Assembly (NCBI GenBank): GCA_934364795.1
Contig: CAKRMK010000001.1
Location: 1 to 64,000 of the forward strand
DNA length: 64,000 nt
Reading direction: 5' to 3'
From: an uncultured Blautia sp.
GTDB lineage: Bacteria > Bacillota > Clostridia > Lachnospirales > Lachnospiraceae
Of the stretch, positions 34,927-43,513 are shown one piece after another. A program made the position numbers and the translations under genes. Position 1 is the first letter of the stretch. Each line of letters starts with the position of its first letter. The notes beneath the pieces were generated by a model. The model searched no databases. It saw only the letters and a program-made list of their open reading frames with translations, and had not been told where the DNA came from.

Positions 34927-36465
34927 TTATTTCCCGCCTTCTTCCAAAATACGCTGATGGTTTCTGCTTTTACACAGGTACATTCTGTGGTCAGCCTCTT
35001 TCACTAATTCAGCAATTTTTCCTTCTTTTTCTTCAAATGCAACAATTCCATAGGAGAAACTGATATTACGTGTTTCCCCGGCTACTCGAAAAGAAATAGG
35101 ATTTTTCTCAAGAATGTTTTTTAGCTTTTCTTCCATCTTTTCCTGATTTCCAGAAGAAAGGATCAGAAATTCATCCCCTGCATACCGATACAGAAGATCC
35201 CCCTTTTCCATGGATCTGTTTATATTTTTTGCAAAATGAAGAAGATAGCGGTCTCCATTTTCATGCCCGAAATTATCATTAATGATCTTCAGATGATCCA
35301 GATCAATAAACACCAGTACACCATCTTTATGGTCCCGGATAAAGCGTTTGCAGCCTCTGTCAAAGGCATCCCTGTTCAGACAGCTGGTAAGGGTATCCTT
35401 CTCCATTGCCTCTTTCAGACGCACAATACGAAGCTCCTCTTTTGCAAGAAGCTTTACCATCTGTTCATAATTTTCCCTCTCCTGCTCCAGAGTCTCCAGA
35501 TACATTTTCTCATATTCCGGCGCCCTCTTTCTGATATCCTCCACCTGGCTCATGTGTGCTGCCTTGCACATAACTTTATAAACCGGACAGAGGCTTCCGC
35601 TGAAGCTTTTACCCTCTTTTATAAAATTACCGATACGGATAATATCCTCCCAGCGTTTTTCCTTTTCCATCACCTGCAAAAGCTCTCCGAAGTACCGCAC
35701 ACAGAAGCTTAAGGAATCCTTCATCCCCTCCCCGGCTTCCAGCCGTTTCATATAAGCATTAAATTCCTCTGCAAGAGTGCCATTATCCTGAGTCTGGTAC
35801 ATCCTAAAATACATATCGGTACATTCCTTCTGGATAATAAAGAACTCTCTTGCATCTTCTGGTATCTCCTTCTCATCAAGAAGCCTTCCTGTATCCCGGG
35901 ATGCCTGTTCAGCCCCGGCAAGATCTCCCATTCCCAGCTTCACATAAACCTTACTGTCATAATAAACAAACTCATTCAAAATATCAGAATTCCAGAAATC
36001 CACATCTTCACCACAGGGATCCAGTCTGGAAATATCCATCATTTTTTCCAGATAAATGTCTGCCTCCTGATACAGTCCACAGTCTGTAAAGGCAGCCACA
36101 ATAGTATTGTAAACAGACTTCAGCGGATCCCTTAGGGTATAGCCGGAGCCTGCATATTTAAGGCCATATTCTACAATCTTCGGGGGAAATCCCATGCAAA
36201 AATAAAGCCGTACAAGTGCAAGATAGACCAGGGCTTTTTCCTGGGAGTGCTCCAAAAGCAGCTTCACCTCCTGGCAAAGCTCAATCATTGGATATACATA
36301 TTCCCTGAAATTGTATGCAAAGACTCCATAACTTATATAATAAATCTCTGCTGTATACAAACTCAGATCCGGAACTGTCTTTAACTCCTCCATGGATGCT
36401 GCAACATCCGCCCTGGTCCATTTTCCTGTTTTTATTTTATTTTTTATTTCCTCTGTTTCGTACAT
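34927..36465 (-). CDS. Diguanylate cyclase with TPR-like sensor region
   Basis: 512 residues, no membrane segment. Residues 1-330 are helical repeats of TPR type (AEIYYISYGVFAYNFREYVY and VYVKLGMGDLAGAEQASRDT). A coiled coil leads to the GGDEF domain from about 355: DTLTSCLNRDAFDRG, FIDLDHLKIINDNFGHENGD and RYAGDEF. AGDEF is an active variant of GGDEF. The usual RxxD inhibitory site is EKGD here, so product inhibition is probably absent. The gene abuts the hybrid kinase; the two share the helical N-terminal style. Confidence 0.9.
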   Translation of the reverse strand: MYETEEIKNKIKTGKWTRADVAASMEELKTVPDLSLYTAEIYYISYGVFAYNFREYVYPMIELCQEVKLLLEHSQEKALVYLALVRLYFCMGFPPKIVEYGLKYAGSGYTLRDPLKSVYNTIVAAFTDCGLYQEADIYLEKMMDISRLDPCGEDVDFWNSDILNEFVYYDSKVYVKLGMGDLAGAEQASRDTGRLLDEKEIPEDAREFFIIQKECTDMYFRMYQTQDNGTLAEEFNAYMKRLEAGEGMKDSLSFCVRYFGELLQVMEKEKRWEDIIRIGNFIKEGKSFSGSLCPVYKVMCKAAHMSQVEDIRKRAPEYEKMYLETLEQERENYEQMVKLLAKEELRIVRLKEAMEKDTLTSCLNRDAFDRGCKRFIRDHKDGVLVFIDLDHLKIINDNFGHENGDRYLLHFAKNINRSMEKGDLLYRYAGDEFLILSSGNQEKMEEKLKNILEKNPISFRVAGETRNISFSYGIVAFEEKEGKIAELVKEADHRMYLCKSRNHQRILEEGGK

Positions 36466-36553
36466 ATGGCTGTCACTCCCAAAAAATATCTCTTATAGAG
36501 AGTTTAAAGGATTCTGACAGTAAATGCAACCTTCAAAGGTAAAATTCTTTTTA

Positions 36554-38716
36554 TTAAATCTGATACCATTTAATCTCGTTGGCTTCCATGTGAAGATCAA
36601 AGCTGCTTCCATCTCCGCGGTAAACCGTTGTATCCTGGGGTTCATAGGTATTGTTTACCACGCAGTATTTGCCATTTTTCACATAAGCATGTACTTCTAC
36701 ATTATAATTGGAAGAATACCAGCATTTCAGCTCATTCTCCGCAGAAGCAGCCCACAGAACAGCACGGTAAAGCACACGGCTGTTTTTGAAGCTGTAAGGA
36801 AGTCCGCTGATATAGACACCACGGCCTTCTCCAAAGGATTTCACAGCCATCTGTACTTCCTGATCCTTCTGGATCAGGATTGTGGTATCTGGAAGTGCAA
36901 AAATGTTTTTCTTTCCTTCTCCAAAATCTACTTCTCCCTGTGCATCTGCAAGGATGAAGTGATCCTTATGCTCTTCCCAGTTATACTTGTCTGTATTTAA
37001 GTTAAAGCCTCTTTCTTCTTCCACACCAAGGACATCGTCCAGCTGGAAGTATTTACCCTGCCACTGATGTGCTGCCGGTTCTCCCACTCCGATAAAACCG
37101 CCGCCATTATAAACAAATTCTTTTACGGCTGTGATCACGGTTTCATTTGCCCAGTATTCTCCGCCGCTTTGTGCTGTATCAGCATCTCCCACGTTGATCA
37201 CAACATCAAAATTTTTCAATAGATTTTTGTCTGCCAGAATATCATCAAAGCTGATAAAGGATACATCAAAAGGTGCTCCGCTTAATGCTTCAATAATTCC
37301 AAAATAGGAGTAATTCTGTTTGTGATAAATTGCGTGATGTACCATATGGTTTCCCCAGGCGCGCATTTTGCCCCAGCAGTTTAATACTGCCACACGTTTT
37401 ACGCAGTAAGGAGTGACACCCTGAATATTGTCATAAAGAGTACGAAACTCCTGGCATACCTCTTTGATATACTGGACAAAATCCGGAAATTCCAGTGCCA
37501 GCTTCAGGTATCCGCCGTATCCGATTCTCTGGATAGGGCTTCTAAGGATTGCCCTTCTTGCAGTTACCCAGTTTACTTTTGCTTCTTTTACCGGATCTCC
37601 GCCTTCGTGGAAGGTATCCGGGAAGAAATAAGGAAGGAAACGTCCCTCTGTATATTTCACGTTCTTAATGTCGCTGAACAGACGTAAGGTAGCGCCATTT
37701 CCAACACTTCCCACAACTGCGTCCAGACCGATGGATGCAAACTCATCCATAAACGGTTCCATGCCAATCCAGTGATCTCCCATGAACATCATGGCTTCTT
37801 TGCCATATTCATGTACAATGTCTACCATTTCTTTTGCAAGCTTTGCCACTTCTCTTCTCTGGAATGCCTGGAAATCCTTAAATTCCTTAGATGGAATACG
37901 GTAGGTATTATTCATGTAACCCTGATCAATAATATATTCCGGGCGGAATGGATAGCCCACTTCCTTTTCAAACTGTTCCAGTATATATGGGCTGACAGAT
38001 GCAGAATATCCGTACCAGTCCACATATTTCTCTCTTGCAAGCTCATCAAAAATCAAAGTAAACTGATGGAAAAAGGTGGTAAAACGCACTACATTTACAT
38101 ATGGATGGCTATCCAGGAAACGACGGAGACGTTCCAGGGAATGTGCCCGTGTCTTTGGCTGGCGGACATCAAATGTAATCTGTGGTTCCACATCTTTCCA
38201 GTCATTTACAACTGCATTGTACATATGTACCGGATCCCACATAATATATGCAAGGAAGCTTACGGTGTACTCATGAAAACGTTTTGCAGGTGAGATTACC
38301 ACATTTCCGGTTTCTTCTTTATAGAACCACTCATTTACCGGCACCACTTCTCCTGTTGTACGATCAATAACTTCCCACCATTTGGTAATGTCATCCCGGG
38401 TATTTACTTTCAGCATATCCGGATAAAGATGATCCATAAGATGGATTTCCAGGGTATCCTCTGTTGCAGTATGGAAAGAGCTCATAATATACATCTGCTG
38501 GATTTCATCCGGATTTGCCTTTGCCCAGGCATTATCTTTTCTTGTTGTATAGTAGGTGGCATAAATTTTCGCACCTGTATCCTTCAGCTCCTTTGGAAAC
38601 TCGGTTCCGTCACAGTCACGGATGGCATCTGCTCCCCATTCATCCATGATTGAGAGTGTTTCTTTTACCACATCCAGATCAGTAGGAATGGTTACCCGTC
38701 CTTTGTTTTGATTCAT
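36554..38716 (-). CDS. gnpA: GH112 galactosyl-N-acetylhexosamine phosphorylase
   Basis: 720 residues, typical of GH112 phosphorylases. They split beta-1,3-galactosyl-N-acetylhexosamine (lacto-N-biose, galacto-N-biose) with phosphate to galactose 1-phosphate and the free amino sugar. Landmarks: GRVTIPTDLDVVKETLSIMD, RFTTFFHQFTLIFDE, and FMGDHWIGMEPF with Asp314, in line with the catalytic Asp313 of the Bifidobacterium longum enzyme. There is no signal peptide, so it is cytosolic. Some relatives prefer galactosyl-rhamnose; this cannot be told from reading. A divergent AraC regulator adjoins. No sugar importer is next to it; the ABC importer 20 kb away is a candidate partner. Confidence 0.92.
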   Translation of the reverse strand: MNQNKGRVTIPTDLDVVKETLSIMDEWGADAIRDCDGTEFPKELKDTGAKIYATYYTTRKDNAWAKANPDEIQQMYIMSSFHTATEDTLEIHLMDHLYPDMLKVNTRDDITKWWEVIDRTTGEVVPVNEWFYKEETGNVVISPAKRFHEYTVSFLAYIMWDPVHMYNAVVNDWKDVEPQITFDVRQPKTRAHSLERLRRFLDSHPYVNVVRFTTFFHQFTLIFDELAREKYVDWYGYSASVSPYILEQFEKEVGYPFRPEYIIDQGYMNNTYRIPSKEFKDFQAFQRREVAKLAKEMVDIVHEYGKEAMMFMGDHWIGMEPFMDEFASIGLDAVVGSVGNGATLRLFSDIKNVKYTEGRFLPYFFPDTFHEGGDPVKEAKVNWVTARRAILRSPIQRIGYGGYLKLALEFPDFVQYIKEVCQEFRTLYDNIQGVTPYCVKRVAVLNCWGKMRAWGNHMVHHAIYHKQNYSYFGIIEALSGAPFDVSFISFDDILADKNLLKNFDVVINVGDADTAQSGGEYWANETVITAVKEFVYNGGGFIGVGEPAAHQWQGKYFQLDDVLGVEEERGFNLNTDKYNWEEHKDHFILADAQGEVDFGEGKKNIFALPDTTILIQKDQEVQMAVKSFGEGRGVYISGLPYSFKNSRVLYRAVLWAASAENELKCWYSSNYNVEVHAYVKNGKYCVVNNTYEPQDTTVYRGDGSSFDLHMEANEIKWYQI

Positions 38717-38759
38717 TTTTTCTTACCTCCGTTTTTGTTGAATTTATCCGCAATGTCTT

Positions 38760-38785
38760 TTAGAGCGTGCCCCCCCCCCAAAAAA
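38760..38785 (+). repeat. Intergenic motif TTAGAGCGTG with C10-A6 tract
   Basis: TTAGAGCGTG (38760-38769) is followed by ten C (38770-38779) and six A. Related copies have five C (6907) or four C (45627), so the tract length varies between copies. It lies between the GH112 gene and the AraC promoter. Confidence 0.75.
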
Positions 38786-38877
38786 GACTTTCTGCAAGGT
38801 GTGTCACAATTCTACTTATACAATACGATTTTCATCACAGGAATTCAACACGCATTTTGCTTTGCTTTTTAGAAATC

Positions 38878-38906
38878 TTGCGGTCTTTTTCGTTCTGTGA
38901 TATGAT
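38878..38906 (+). promoter_or_regulatory. Promoter of the AraC gene
   Basis: TTGCGG (38878-38883), a 17-base spacer and TATGAT (38901-38906). Confidence 0.55.
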
Positions 38907-39005
38907 AAGATCCAGATTAAATAAATCATTCCGGCTTTTACACGGATAAAACACTTTGGCTTTGGTTTCCAGAACATGAAAAGCCATCATTTACAAGGAG
39001 TTTCT

Positions 39006-39836
39006 ATGAGTACACGTTCTTTTTCTTTTGATTCCGAAAATTCCCTGACAACAGAAGCAGTCCTTGTCAATGCCTCTTTTTCCCGTTACGAACAGGACTG
39101 GCCCAGCATTCCCCATACCCATGCTTTCACAGAATTGTTTTATGTCCGTCAGGGAAATGGAGAATTTGTCATTGAAGACGAAACCTTTTCCATTACAAAA
39201 GATGACCTGGTTATCATAAATCCCCACATCCGTCACACCGAAGTTTCCAGAACCAATTCCCCACTTTCTTATTACACAGTGGGCGTAGACGGGATCAGTT
39301 TTTCCTTTCATGACCAAAAAGAATTTCAGATTTTTAACTGCAAAGAAAAAAAGGCCGATCTGCAGTTTTATTTTCATTCCCTTTTTCAGGAGCTGGATCA
39401 GAAAAATACAGGTTATCAGGATATTTGTCTTCATACTCTGGCAATTCTGATCATGCAGCTTCGCAGGATCACAGTTTCCGGTTTTTTGCTGGTTTCTTCC
39501 CTTCATCCCAGCCGGGAATGTTCTTTAGTAAAACGCTATCTTGACTGTGAATACAGCAAGGAAATCACGCTGGATACTCTTGCTGATCTAAGCCACCTGA
39601 ACAAATATTATCTAAGCCATGAATTTACCAGATATTACGGCATTTCTCCTATCAATTACCTGAACCGCCGCAGGATCGAGGTCTGTAAAGATCTGCTGGA
39701 GAATACAGATTATGACATTTCCACCATTGCACATCTCACCGGTTTTTCCTCCCAGAGCTATCTGGCACAAAGCTTCCGCAAGCACTGTCAGATCACTGCC
39801 GGAGAATACCGCAAAAGCAAAAAAGGAACCGGATGA
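39006..39836 (+). CDS. AraC family transcriptional regulator
   Basis: The ATG at 39006 with AAGGAG upstream gives 276 residues. Residues about 15-100 are a cupin sensor (PSIPHTHAFTELFYVRQGNG, FSITKDDLVIINPHIRH). The last about 100 residues hold two helix-turn-helix motifs (DTLADLSHLNKYYLSHEFTR and STIAHLTGFSSQSYLAQSFR). It is divergent from the GH112 gene and probably activates it in response to a sugar. Its stop is three bases from the stop of the convergent diguanylate cyclase, leaving no room for a terminator. Confidence 0.92.
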   Translation: MSTRSFSFDSENSLTTEAVLVNASFSRYEQDWPSIPHTHAFTELFYVRQGNGEFVIEDETFSITKDDLVIINPHIRHTEVSRTNSPLSYYTVGVDGISFSFHDQKEFQIFNCKEKKADLQFYFHSLFQELDQKNTGYQDICLHTLAILIMQLRRITVSGFLLVSSLHPSRECSLVKRYLDCEYSKEITLDTLADLSHLNKYYLSHEFTRYYGISPINYLNRRRIEVCKDLLENTDYDISTIAHLTGFSSQSYLAQSFRKHCQITAGEYRKSKKGTG

Positions 39837-39839
39837 TTC

Positions 39840-40928
39840 CTAATAAATCACCCGGTCTCTTCCCTGTTCTTTTCCCATATAAAGTTTATCGTCTACATTC
39901 TTCAAAAGTGTGTCAATGCTGGACTTAAAATCATTCTCTTCCACACCAAAGGTCATAGTCACGGGAATCCATTCGCCCTTCCAGTCAAAGGGTGCATTTT
40001 CAAGCCGCATACGCAGGTTATTAAGTGCCACACAAACCTCGTCTCCGTTCATTTCCGGGAAAAAGAAAATAAATTCTTCTCCTCCCCATCTGCACAGCCT
40101 GGCATGCTCAGAAAGCTCCTTACTCATATGCTGGGTGATCCACACCAGCACTGCATCTCCACAGTCATGACCCCAGTGGTCATTAATACGCTTGAAAAAA
40201 TCAATATCGCCCATTCCCAGTGTAAATGCCATATGGGGATCTTTTTGGTGTTTCTCTGTGATATACTGCATCATCTGACGCCGGTTCCACAAACCGGTGA
40301 GAGGATCTGTTCCTGCCTGCTTCTTCAGCTGTTCGTTGTAAAGAACAAGCTTCTTCTCTGCTGATTCCACATTGGAGCTGAACATTCCGCACACAATTCC
40401 CATAAGGACAAAAGAAATGATCATGTTCAGGATCTGCATTACAACGGTGGCAGTCTCTGACAGTGGCCAGTAGGGAACATGTACTCTGCAATATAAAAAC
40501 AGTCCAAAACGTACTGCAAACAGAAAAACTGTATATACCACTTTATATCCAATGGAATTGTACACAGCAAAATACACCAGTACAATCATCTCAAACATCA
40601 GATGCTGAACGCCACAGTCCCATCCGTACATGAAAATAAACAGAACAAGCCAGGCCAGCTGTAAAGTCACGCATATGAGCACACTGGTATGTACCCGTAA
40701 ACGGTAGCTGCCATAGAAAGCAAGGATTACCAGTGCTGCAAATATATATCCCACCCATGTTTCTGTCCGCGGGCCCACGATACACATTACAACCGGAAAA
40801 ATCAGAAAATATAAACCAAGAAGAAGATACATATTTCTCAAAAGAAACAGTATACGCTGTGGTTCATTTTCATGAACCGGCTCTTTTTTCAGTAATAAAC
40901 AGAAATTCTTCCACAGCCCTTTTTGCAT
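39840..40928 (-). CDS. Membrane-bound diguanylate cyclase
   Basis: About 362 residues from the ATG at 40928 (AAAGGCGG upstream); a TTG at 40949 is an alternative. Six membrane segments (about 30-195, for example LLLGLYFLIFPVVMCIVG) precede a GGDEF domain: DPLTGLWNRRQMMQY, GDIDFFKRINDHWGHDCGD and the GGEEF motif RWGGEEFIFF. The I-site position reads SEHA, so there is no RxxD feedback site. It makes c-di-GMP from two GTP. No PilZ or intact phosphodiesterase is in the window. Confidence 0.92.
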   Translation of the reverse strand: MQKGLWKNFCLLLKKEPVHENEPQRILFLLRNMYLLLGLYFLIFPVVMCIVGPRTETWVGYIFAALVILAFYGSYRLRVHTSVLICVTLQLAWLVLFIFMYGWDCGVQHLMFEMIVLVYFAVYNSIGYKVVYTVFLFAVRFGLFLYCRVHVPYWPLSETATVVMQILNMIISFVLMGIVCGMFSSNVESAEKKLVLYNEQLKKQAGTDPLTGLWNRRQMMQYITEKHQKDPHMAFTLGMGDIDFFKRINDHWGHDCGDAVLVWITQHMSKELSEHARLCRWGGEEFIFFFPEMNGDEVCVALNNLRMRLENAPFDWKGEWIPVTMTFGVEENDFKSSIDTLLKNVDDKLYMGKEQGRDRVIY

Positions 40929-41058
40929 TTCAGGTGCCGCCTTTCCCAAGAATGTTTAATATAATAATTGTGCACCATTTTCACAAAAATTGCAACTATT
41001 TTTAAGCATTTTCGTTAAATTTTCATCAATTTTTATTGCTGTTTACAGCAGACAGTTT

Positions 41059-42501
41059 TTAAACTCTTGTACCCATATAATAGAAGCCTTTGCAGGTATC
41101 CAGACGCACATTAATATATTTACCAAGAAGATCCGGTGTTCCCGGGAAGTGTACTAAAAGATTGTACTGTGTTCTTCCTGTGAAGATTCCCTTCTCCTTA
41201 CTCTCTGTTTCTACCAGAACCTCCTGTACCTCTCCCTGGAATCTGGAGGATGCTTCTCTTCCTTTCTCCTGTACCAGCTTTAAGAGGCGGTCAAAACGAT
41301 CCTTCACCACATCTTCCGGAACCTGGTCTTCCATTTTGGCTGCAGGAGTACCACTTCTCTTGGAATAGATAAAGGTAAATGCAGTGTCAAAGCAGGATTT
41401 CTCTACTACGTCCAGAGTCTCCTGGAAATCCTCCTCTGTCTCACCTGGAAAACCTACAATAATATCCGTAGTTAAGGAAATATCCGGCACTGCCCTGCGG
41501 ATTTTCTCAACCAGAGTAAGGTACTGTTCTTTATCATAATGACGGTTCATGATCTTAAGGATACGGCTGCTTCCAGACTGCATAGGCAGGTGAAGGTGAT
41601 GGCAGACCTTTTTGCTTTTTCCCATGTATTCGATAAGCTCATCAGAAAGATCCTTCGGATGGGAAGTCATGAAACGGATTCTTTTCAGTCCCTCAATTCC
41701 TTCTACTTTCTCAAGAAGCTGTGCAAAGGTCACCGGATTTTTCAGGTTTTTGCCGTAGGAGTTTACATTCTGGCCAAGAAGCATAACCTCTGTGACACCA
41801 TCTGCTACCAGTGCCTGGATCTCTTTCACAATTGCCTCCGGTTCACGGCTTCTCTCACGTCCACGGACATAGGGCACAATACAGTAACTGCAGAAATTGT
41901 TGCAGCCAAACATAATATTTACACCGGATTTAAAGGTATAGTTACGCTCTGTAGGAAGCTCTTCCACAATCTTGTCTGTGCCTTCCCAAATATCGATAAG
42001 CTGATCCTCCCGGTTCTCCATCTCATAGAAAAGCTCTGCAAATTTGAAAATATTGTGAGTTCCAAATACAAGATTTACGAATGGATAATCCTTCTGGATC
42101 TTATCAACTACCTGTTTTTCCTGCATCATACAGCCAAAAAGAGCAATTTTCATATCTGGATTGGATTTCTTCAGATTGTGCAGCTTGCCAAGACGTCCGT
42201 ATACCTTCAGATTGGCATTCTCCCGGACAGTACAGGTATTATAGATGACAACGTCTGCATCCTCTGTTTCCTGTCTCTTAAATCCGATCTCATCCATAAT
42301 TCCGGCAACAACCTCTGACTGTTTCTCGTTCATCTGACAGCCAAAAGTCTGGAGACAGTAGGTGATGGGACGTCCAAGCTCCTGTTCCTTCAAAGTCACC
42401 ATAGTGGCAAGCTTCGCCATATAGTAATACTGACGGCCGGCGTCATCGGCAGGCGGAGTGGAGCTGGTATCTATTTTACTGAAGTCAATTTCATTAAACA
42501 T
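41059..42501 (-). CDS. miaB: tRNA methylthiotransferase MiaB
   Basis: 480 residues. It adds the methylthio group to isopentenyl-adenosine 37 of tRNA. The N-terminal domain carries its iron-sulfur Cys (QTFGCQMNEKQSE, NTCTVRENA, FGCMMQEKQV). The radical SAM motif CNNFCSYC has Cys 200, 204 and 207, followed by VPYVRGRERSR. A C-terminal TRAM domain holds GRTQYNLLVHF. An extra 40 residues at the N-terminus are common in Clostridia. Paired hairpins lie upstream. Confidence 0.96.
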   Translation of the reverse strand: MFNEIDFSKIDTSSTPPADDAGRQYYYMAKLATMVTLKEQELGRPITYCLQTFGCQMNEKQSEVVAGIMDEIGFKRQETEDADVVIYNTCTVRENANLKVYGRLGKLHNLKKSNPDMKIALFGCMMQEKQVVDKIQKDYPFVNLVFGTHNIFKFAELFYEMENREDQLIDIWEGTDKIVEELPTERNYTFKSGVNIMFGCNNFCSYCIVPYVRGRERSREPEAIVKEIQALVADGVTEVMLLGQNVNSYGKNLKNPVTFAQLLEKVEGIEGLKRIRFMTSHPKDLSDELIEYMGKSKKVCHHLHLPMQSGSSRILKIMNRHYDKEQYLTLVEKIRRAVPDISLTTDIIVGFPGETEEDFQETLDVVEKSCFDTAFTFIYSKRSGTPAAKMEDQVPEDVVKDRFDRLLKLVQEKGREASSRFQGEVQEVLVETESKEKGIFTGRTQYNLLVHFPGTPDLLGKYINVRLDTCKGFYYMGTRV

Positions 42502-42543
42502 AATTTTTCCTTTCTGTGATCAAGCAATTTATATAGCATAAAA

Positions 42544-42567
42544 ACAACCCCGGGATCGTGGGGTTGT
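42544..42567. terminator. Hairpin between DUF6465 gene and miaB
   Basis: ACAACCCC (42544-42551) and GGGGTTGT (42560-42567), followed on the minus strand by TTTTATGC. Confidence 0.6.
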
Positions 42568-42673
42568 CATCATTACACAAAGTTACTGTTACAGAAAAAT
42601 ATTTTATCTTATTTAGGTTCGTTTGTCCAGAGTGTGTTGAAATTTTATTATTATAAAAATTTCCTGCTACAAG

Positions 42674-42716
42674 AAAAAAAGCCCCGAAATATCTGCCATC
42701 GCAAATACTCCGAAGC
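42674..42716 (-). terminator. Terminator of the DUF6465 gene
   Basis: A 16-base stem with wobble pairs (GCTTCGGAGTATTTGC with GCAGATATTTCGGGGC), a GATG loop and seven T on the minus strand. Confidence 0.85.
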
Positions 42717-42734
42717 TCTCTGATAAGAAAAAAA

Positions 42735-43238
42735 TTACAGCTCGATGTAATTTCCCTCTGCTTCACCGTTTACTACATAGTATGCCTTATTCTCTTCTGG
42801 TTTTACGTAAACTTTAACATCCTGGATGTCTTCTTCTTTCTTTCCGGTCATCTCTATCCAAGCTTTCTTCACATCAGACACCAGATCTTTGGAAGCAATT
42901 TCTTTGCCTGCGTACTGGAAATATACTTCTGCTTCTGCAGCAGCTGCTTTCTTAGCTGCTCTTCTTACCGGTTTCTTAGCTTCTGCTTTCGGAGCAGCTT
43001 CCTTAGCCGGTGCTGTTTTTGCAGTTTCTTTTACAACTTCCTTCGCAGTCTCTTTTACTGTTTCTTTTGCAGCTTTAACAGTCTCTGTAGCTGCTTTAAC
43101 AGTCTCTGCAACAACATTCTTAACAGCCTCTGCTTTGGATGTTTCAGCCTTTTCCTCTGCTACAGGTGCTGCAACAGCCTTAGCTGCTTTTTTAGCTGCC
43201 ATTGTTTCTGCCTTTTTTGTAGTTCTCTTTGTTGCCAT
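42735..43238 (-). CDS. DUF6465 protein with histone H1-like N-terminus
   Basis: 167 residues. Residues 1-100 are almost only Lys, Ala, Glu, Thr and Val with runs such as ETVKAATETVKAAKETVKET, a seven-residue amphipathic repeat, and the basic end KKPVRRAAKKAAA. It recalls bacterial histone H1-like proteins, so DNA or nucleoid binding is a fair inference. The C-terminal about 65 residues (EVYFQYAGKEIASKDLVSDV, YVKPEENKAYYVVNGEAEG) form the small DUF6465 domain of unknown function. It has a good promoter and a strong terminator, suggesting abundant single-gene expression. Confidence 0.88.
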   Translation of the reverse strand: MATKRTTKKAETMAAKKAAKAVAAPVAEEKAETSKAEAVKNVVAETVKAATETVKAAKETVKETAKEVVKETAKTAPAKEAAPKAEAKKPVRRAAKKAAAAEAEVYFQYAGKEIASKDLVSDVKKAWIEMTGKKEEDIQDVKVYVKPEENKAYYVVNGEAEGNYIEL

Positions 43239-43289
43239 TATAATAGCCTCCTTGACGGTGAAAATATTCTTCGTTCTTGCTTCTACGTT

Positions 43290-43318
43290 AGAATACTACG
43301 ATTTTCAAATTTTGGCAA
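43290..43318 (-). promoter_or_regulatory. Promoter of the DUF6465 gene
   Basis: TTGCCA (43318-43313), a 17-base spacer and TATTCT (43295-43290) on the minus strand. The rest of the 43239-43513 gap contains three copies of CCTGATTTTT (43426, 43469, 43479) and no gene. Confidence 0.6.
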
Positions 43319-43513
43319 GTTTCCGAAATTTCCCCCTTGACAAGCTGTTTTCTTCTGTTCATAGGTAAAATTATACAAATGAATTCCCTTTATTTTAGTA
43401 AATCCACTGATACAAACTTGAAAATCCTGATTTTTTTAGTTTTTTCTCACCGTTATTACCAAAAAAAACCTGATTTTTCCTGATTTTTTCGTCGTGTATT
43501 TCCCTGCAAAACC

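Noticed and set aside
42494..42766. 90-codon minus-strand frame between miaB and the DUF6465 gene
   Set aside because: It runs through two terminator hairpins and overlaps the ends of both genes.
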